Shown piece by piece: positions 41,076 to 44,408 of a DNA stretch of 44,408 bases (positions are counted from its first letter, which is position 1; each line of letters begins with the position of its first letter). The stretch is taken from contig JAOUOP010000063.1 in assembly GCA_029880325.1 (NCBI GenBank), forward strand, positions 1 through 44,408, in the 5' to 3' direction. Origin of the DNA: Myxococcales bacterium (GTDB taxonomy: Bacteria; Myxococcota_A; Polyangia; Polyangiales; JAFGIB01). The notes under the pieces are model-generated. The model did no database searches, had not been told where the DNA came from, and saw only the letters and a list, made by a program, of their open reading frames with translations. The translations under genes were made by a program, and so were the position numbers.

Positions 41076-42236
41076 CTATCGCGATGCGCGCTGCCGATAG
41101 CGGGCCACCGCCTCGAGGTGGGCTTCCAGGGTAGCGCTGAACACATGGCTCGAGTCCCCACGTGCCACGAAGTAGAGGTAATCGTGGCGGGCCGGGTCCA
41201 GCACCGCCTCGATGGCACCCAGGCCCGGATTGCCGATGGGTCCCGGGGGCAGGCCATCAATGCGATAGGTGTTGTAGGGGTTTTGGGCGTCATCGAGCAT
41301 CTGGCGGGTGATGCGGCGGCCATCGAAACCGCGGCAGGAGGGCAGCGCGCCGGCTTCCAGGCAGCCGTAGGCCACCGTGGGATCGGCCTGCAGACGCTTG
41401 GGTCGGAAGTCCGGGGAGCGCAGGCGGTTGAGAAAAACCCCCGCGATCACGGGCTGCTCCCGAGCCAAGACCGCCTCGCGCTCGACGATGGAGGCCAGCG
41501 CCAGCACCTGCTGGAAGTCCATGTCCAGCTGCTCCGAAAGCTCTGCCAGGGCCGCCGCATGGTGCTGCTTGAGCGGCTCGAAGCGGCGCCGGGCGTTTTC
41601 CACCAGGCGCCTGAGCAAGCGCTCGGCACCGCTGTCGTCGCGCACCCGGTAGGTATCCGGAAACAGCCAACCCTCGGCGCTGGGTCCGTCGATGCCCAGC
41701 TCGGCCAGCAGCTCCGGCGCGGCGCTGGCGCGCAGGAACTCCGCCTCCGTGCAGATGCCCCAGCGCGCGAGCCGGCGCGCCAGCTCGTGGCGCGTCTGGC
41801 CCTCCGGAATGGTCAACCGCAGCTCCACCGAACCCAGTCCCGCGGCCACGCGCGCCAGCAGCTCGCCGGGCGTCATGGAGTCGCGCACCAGCACGGCCCC
41901 GCGGCGCAGGCGGGGCTCGGCGCCGCGCAGACGGCCCAGCACTTCGAACGATCGCGGCGCCTCCAGGGCTCCGGCCTCGGCCAGTCGGGCAGCGATGGCG
42001 GCCAGACCCTCGCCCTCGGCGATCTGTAGCTCCACCACACGCCCCCTGCCGGGGCCCGGCTGCGCGGCGTAGGCCATCAGCAACCAACCGGCACCGAGCA
42101 ACGCGGCGGCCACCAGCGCGGCGACGATTGTCAGCGGCGCCATCCACAGACGCCGGCGCCGCCCCGACGCCGCTGCAGCCGGCACCGGCGGCTCGGCCTC
42201 GCCCGGCGCGGGCGACGGCTCATCGCTCACGGGCAT
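41076..42236 (-). CDS. mltG: Endolytic murein transglycosylase
   Basis: 386-residue inner-membrane enzyme (YceG family) that cuts nascent glycan strands and helps set their length. A single N-terminal helix (MAPLTIVAALVAAALLGAGWLL, split here as MAPLTIVAALV and AAALLGAGWLL) at about 32-54 is preceded by a basic cytoplasmic tail. A LysM-like subdomain precedes the catalytic part. SIVEREAV contains the catalytic Glu252; LQADPTVAYG, YRIDGLPPGPIGNPG and FVARGDSSHVFS are conserved YceG blocks. The start ATG lies 17 bases inside the ruvX gene, an overlap seen commonly for the ruvX-mltG pair, so the two are co-expressed. Confidence 0.95.
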   Translation of the reverse strand: MPVSDEPSPAPGEAEPPVPAAAASGRRRRLWMAPLTIVAALVAAALLGAGWLLMAYAAQPGPGRGRVVELQIAEGEGLAAIAARLAEAGALEAPRSFEVLGRLRGAEPRLRRGAVLVRDSMTPGELLARVAAGLGSVELRLTIPEGQTRHELARRLARWGICTEAEFLRASAAPELLAELGIDGPSAEGWLFPDTYRVRDDSGAERLLRRLVENARRRFEPLKQHHAAALAELSEQLDMDFQQVLALASIVEREAVLAREQPVIAGVFLNRLRSPDFRPKRLQADPTVAYGCLEAGALPSCRGFDGRRITRQMLDDAQNPYNTYRIDGLPPGPIGNPGLGAIEAVLDPARHDYLYFVARGDSSHVFSATLEAHLEAVARYRQRASR

Positions 42237-42645
42237 CCCGCTGGGCGTCGAGGTAGCTCTGCAGCAGCAGCGCCGCGGCGACCCGGTCGGTCAGCCCGCG
42301 TCGGCGCCGCCCGGAAACCCCGCCCTCCCGCAGCGCACGCTCGGCCGCGGCACTGCTGAGACGCTCGTCCCACAGCACCACCTCGAGTCCGCTCCGCTCA
42401 GCCACGGCAGCCGCAAAACGCCGAACCCGAAACGCCGACTGCCCCTCGGACCCATCGAGGCGCAGCGGCAAGCCCACCACCAAGGTGCCGGCCTCGAGCT
42501 CGGCCGCCGCCGCCACCACGCGCTGCACGGCGTCCTCGAGGCCGCCGACCTCGAGGGTCGAGTGCGGCGAGGCCAGGATCCGGTCCTCGTCCGAAAGGGC
42601 CAACCCGACGCGACGGGCGCCCGGGTCCACACCCAACGCGCGCAT
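42220..42645 (-). CDS. ruvX: Putative Holliday junction resolvase (YqgF/RuvX)
   Basis: 141-residue RNase H-fold nuclease, the usual YqgF size, implicated in Holliday junction or pre-16S rRNA processing. MRALGVDPGARRVGLALSD holds the first catalytic Asp (Asp7); VVGLPLRLDGSEG, LWDERLSS and DRVAAALLLQSYL supply the remaining acidic residues and the C-terminal helix. It is the first gene of a ruvX-mltG unit, read divergently from glk across 53 bases. Its last 17 bases overlap mltG. Confidence 0.93.
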   Translation of the reverse strand: MRALGVDPGARRVGLALSDEDRILASPHSTLEVGGLEDAVQRVVAAAAELEAGTLVVGLPLRLDGSEGQSAFRVRRFAAAVAERSGLEVVLWDERLSSAAAERALREGGVSGRRRRGLTDRVAAALLLQSYLDAQRDARER

Positions 42646-42683
42646 GGGCGCTTGATAGCAGAGTCAAGTCCAGAACGTGGCCG

Positions 42684-42689
42684 TATACT
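42684..42689 (+). promoter_or_regulatory. Candidate -10 box of the glucokinase gene
   Basis: TATACT, five of six to the -10 consensus, nine bases before the glk ATG, so transcription would start about at the first codon and the mRNA would be leaderless. No -35 of quality lies at 16-18 bases upstream (the region overlaps the ruvX start). The arrangement repeats that of the GST gene at 36193. Confidence 0.4.
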
Positions 42690-42698
42690 GCCGCCGCG

Positions 42699-43706
42699 AT
42701 GCGAATCCTGGCGGGCGACATCGGCGGCACCAAGAGCGAACTGGCGCTCTACGAAGGCGCGCCCGAAGACGGTTTTCGCGAGCTGCGGCGCGCGCGCTTC
42801 GCCAGCGCCGACTTCGGCGGGCTATTGCCGCTGCTGCAGAGCTTCCGCGGCGACGATGCCGCCATCGACGCGGCCGGCTTCGCCGTGGCCGGGCCCGTGG
42901 GCGATGGCCGGGCCACACTCACGAATCTGAGCTGGCAGGCCCTCGACGAGCGCGAACTGGGCGCCGCTCTCGGAGCCCCTGTGGCCCTGCGGAACGACTT
43001 CGCCGCCAACGTCGAGGGCCTGAGCGAGCTGAATGCGAGTGAGCTGCGCGTGCTCAATCGGGGTCAGCCTCGAGCCGACGGTGCCATCGCACTGGTCGGC
43101 GCGGGCACGGGCCTCGGCCAGGCGCTGGCTTTGCCACGGCCGGACGCGGGCCTCCAGGTGCTGGCCGCCGAAGGCGGTCATGCCGACTTCGCGCCCCAGG
43201 ACCGACTGGGCTGCGCGCTGCTGGAGTTCCTGCAGGCCCGGCACGGAGCCCACATCTCGGTCGAACGCGTGGTCTCGGGCCCCGGTCTGCTCGCCGTCTA
43301 CGACTTCTTCTGCGAGACCGGACGCGCGCCCAGCGACCCCGCCCTACGGGCGCGGATAGCCGCGGGGGACGGTCCGCGCCAGGTCGCCGAGCACGGGGTG
43401 CTGGAGCCGGCGCCCGGCGTGGCGTCAGATCCGGCGTGCGCCGCCGCGCTCGAGTTTTTCCTGCGCGCCTACGGCGCCGAGGCGGGCAATGTGGCCCTGC
43501 GCTGCTTGCCCACGGCGGGCCTCTACATCGCGGGCGGCATCGCCCCGAAGCTGCTCCACGGCCGCCAGGCCGACCTTTTCTGCCAGGCGCTTTTCGCCAA
43601 GGGCCGCATGGAGCCCCTGCTGCGCACACTGCCGATCGCGGTCGTGCTGCAGCCGCGGCTCGGCCTGCTCGGCGCCCGCAAGGTCGCCGCGTCCCTCCGC
43701 CCGTAG
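42699..43706 (+). CDS. glk: Glucokinase
   Basis: 335-residue ATP-dependent glucokinase of the E. coli Glk type (PF02685), phosphorylating glucose at C6 on entry to glycolysis. The phosphate-binding start GDIGGTKSELALYEG, the catalytic RNDFAANVEG (Asp as base), the adenosine-binding VGAGTGLGQAL, EGGHADFAP (glucose contact), SGPGLLAVYDF and GGIAPKLL are present in order. It is not a ROK-type kinase (no CxCGxxGC zinc motif). ATG 42699 has no ribosome-binding site, fitting a leaderless transcript. It is divergent from ruvX and stands alone. Confidence 0.93.
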   Translation: MRILAGDIGGTKSELALYEGAPEDGFRELRRARFASADFGGLLPLLQSFRGDDAAIDAAGFAVAGPVGDGRATLTNLSWQALDERELGAALGAPVALRNDFAANVEGLSELNASELRVLNRGQPRADGAIALVGAGTGLGQALALPRPDAGLQVLAAEGGHADFAPQDRLGCALLEFLQARHGAHISVERVVSGPGLLAVYDFFCETGRAPSDPALRARIAAGDGPRQVAEHGVLEPAPGVASDPACAAALEFFLRAYGAEAGNVALRCLPTAGLYIAGGIAPKLLHGRQADLFCQALFAKGRMEPLLRTLPIAVVLQPRLGLLGARKVAASLRP

Positions 43707-43810
43707 TCGCTTGTCGTCAAAGCCCTGACGACGCCGCGCGATTCACGTTCACGGCCGTCGTGGGTTACGATCGCGATCACCCCCACACCACCGCCGCCGT
43801 TTCACGCGGG

Positions 43811-44408
43811 ATGATGGGCGGTGCCGGCGCCCCCGCCGTGGCCGACGCCGCCTCATCCACCCAGCCCCCCCCCCAACCTCCAATGGCCGACGAAAAGACC
43901 ATCCGCAAGCTGCGCAAGAAGCTCGACACGGCCATCGCCAAGCGCAAGGGCGAAGACGCCCTGGCCATCCTGGGTGAGCTCATGGAGGCCGACCCCAGCT
44001 CCCCGCGCTGGCCCCACAAACGCGGCGACCTCTACCGCAAGGCGCGGCGCCGGGCCAAAGCGATCGACGCCTACGCCACCGCCGTGGACCTCTACGCGGC
44101 CCAGGGCTTCATCGCGCGGGCGGTGGCGATGGCCAAGACAGTGCTGAACCTGGACCCATCGCGCATCGACATCCTGGAGCGGGTCGACCCCCAGGCGGCC
44201 CAGATGATGCACCGCAAGCAACGCCCGCGCAGCGCCTCGGGCATGATGGCCGCCGTCGTCGTGCCCGGCCCAGCGGCCCCGCGGCCCATCGCGCGCCATC
44301 CCGCCGTCATTCCCGACAGCAACGCCCCTCCCATGCACCACCCGGCCGTCATCCCCGACAGCAACGCCCCCCTGCACCACCCCGCCATCATCCCCGACGA
44401 CGATGTGC
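43811..44408 (+). CDS. TPR protein, 3' end missing (partial)
   Basis: Open to the right edge with no stop, at least 199 residues from ATG 43811. The alternative ATG 43883 (MADEKTIRKLRKKLD) skips a Pro/Gln-rich leader encoded partly by a C10 tract. From 43883 the N-terminal 90 residues are TPR-like (AIAKRKGEDALAILGELMEADP; KAIDAYATAVDLYAAQGF; AVAMAKTVLNLDP). A Met/Val/Ala/Pro/His-rich segment with tandem HPAVIPDSNAP repeats follows at the edge. In Myxococcota such TPR regions are often followed by cyclic-nucleotide-binding or FHA domains; the missing end would show this. The protein is likely cytosolic. Confidence 0.7.
   Translation, partial: MMGGAGAPAVADAASSTQPPPQPPMADEKTIRKLRKKLDTAIAKRKGEDALAILGELMEADPSSPRWPHKRGDLYRKARRRAKAIDAYATAVDLYAAQGFIARAVAMAKTVLNLDPSRIDILERVDPQAAQMMHRKQRPRSASGMMAAVVVPGPAAPRPIARHPAVIPDSNAPPMHHPAVIPDSNAPLHHPAIIPDDDV
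43865..43874 (+). repeat. C10 homopolymer tract
   Basis: Ten C residues inside the reading frame between two in-frame start candidates (43811 and 43883). Loss or gain of a base would disrupt translation from the first start but not from the second. It could also be a place for sequencing error. Confidence 0.6.
44290..44408 (+). repeat. Tandem 36-42-bp repeat encoding HPAVIPDSNAP
   Basis: Three successive units, the third diverging at its end, encode RHPAVIPDSNAPPM, HHPAVIPDSNAPL and HHPAIIPDDD. DNA identity between units is high. The array continues to or beyond the window edge. The repeated peptide is His/Pro-rich and likely disordered. Confidence 0.65.

Overview
The window is 44.4 kb of GC-rich bacterial DNA with dense genes and many 4-base ATGA start/stop overlaps. 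Many predicted lipoproteins and Cys-rich secreted proteins are present, together with DUF4388-plus-TPR proteins, an OmpA protein with thrombospondin type 3 repeats, a MYXO-CTERM-like sorting tail and a radical SAM/DUF2344 fusion. This mix points to a Myxococcota-type (former Deltaproteobacteria) chromosome. That placement is an inference from gene content; no rRNA, tRNA, IS element, prophage or CRISPR array was seen.

Layout. 0.3-1.1 kb: an RpoH-like sigma factor. 1.2-5.3 kb (minus): a cell-envelope operon (membrane protein, DUF4398 lipoprotein, OmpA/TSP3 lipoprotein, composite outer-membrane barrel). 5.4-10.9 kb: two paralogous M23 (LytM) proteins, one with two peptidase domains, flank a minus-strand operon of a PlsC-like acyltransferase, an NTF2-like lipoprotein and an SDR that lacks the usual Tyr/Lys pair. 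11.0-14.1 kb: a large Cys-rich lipase-like lipoprotein and a small lipoprotein. 14.2-17.1 kb: lpdA-lipB-class II aldolase, translationally coupled. 17.2-23.4 kb: a DUF1444-like protein, a malonyl-CoA-synthetase-like ligase, a DUF4388/TPR protein, a lipoprotein and a tail-anchored coiled-coil protein.

23.7-31.1 kb (minus) is the most informative block: a menaquinone operon of the futalosine type, reading menG, ubiX/mqnM, mqnE, a single-chain mqnA-mqnC fusion and ubiA/mqnP. It ends with a methyltransferase that resembles only the C-terminal half of Type ISP restriction enzymes. A candidate promoter followed by a perfect 10-4-10 palindrome precedes the operon, and a strong hairpin follows it. 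mqnB, mqnD and mqnL are not in the window, so the pathway must be completed elsewhere.

31.5-36.7 kb: an outer-membrane barrel, the radical SAM/DUF2344 fusion with a coupled hypothetical, and a GST. 36.7-37.6 kb is gene-poor and carries a decayed MYXO-CTERM fragment. 37.6-42.6 kb (minus): a Cys-rich lipoprotein coupled to a TPR membrane protein, a TetR regulator, cysC, mltG and ruvX. 42.7-44.4 kb: glucokinase and a TPR protein that runs off the edge.

Housekeeping genes (lpdA, lipB, ruvX, mltG, glk, menaquinone synthesis) are interleaved with lineage-specific envelope proteins. Menaquinone synthesis by the futalosine route implies a menaquinone-based respiratory chain.
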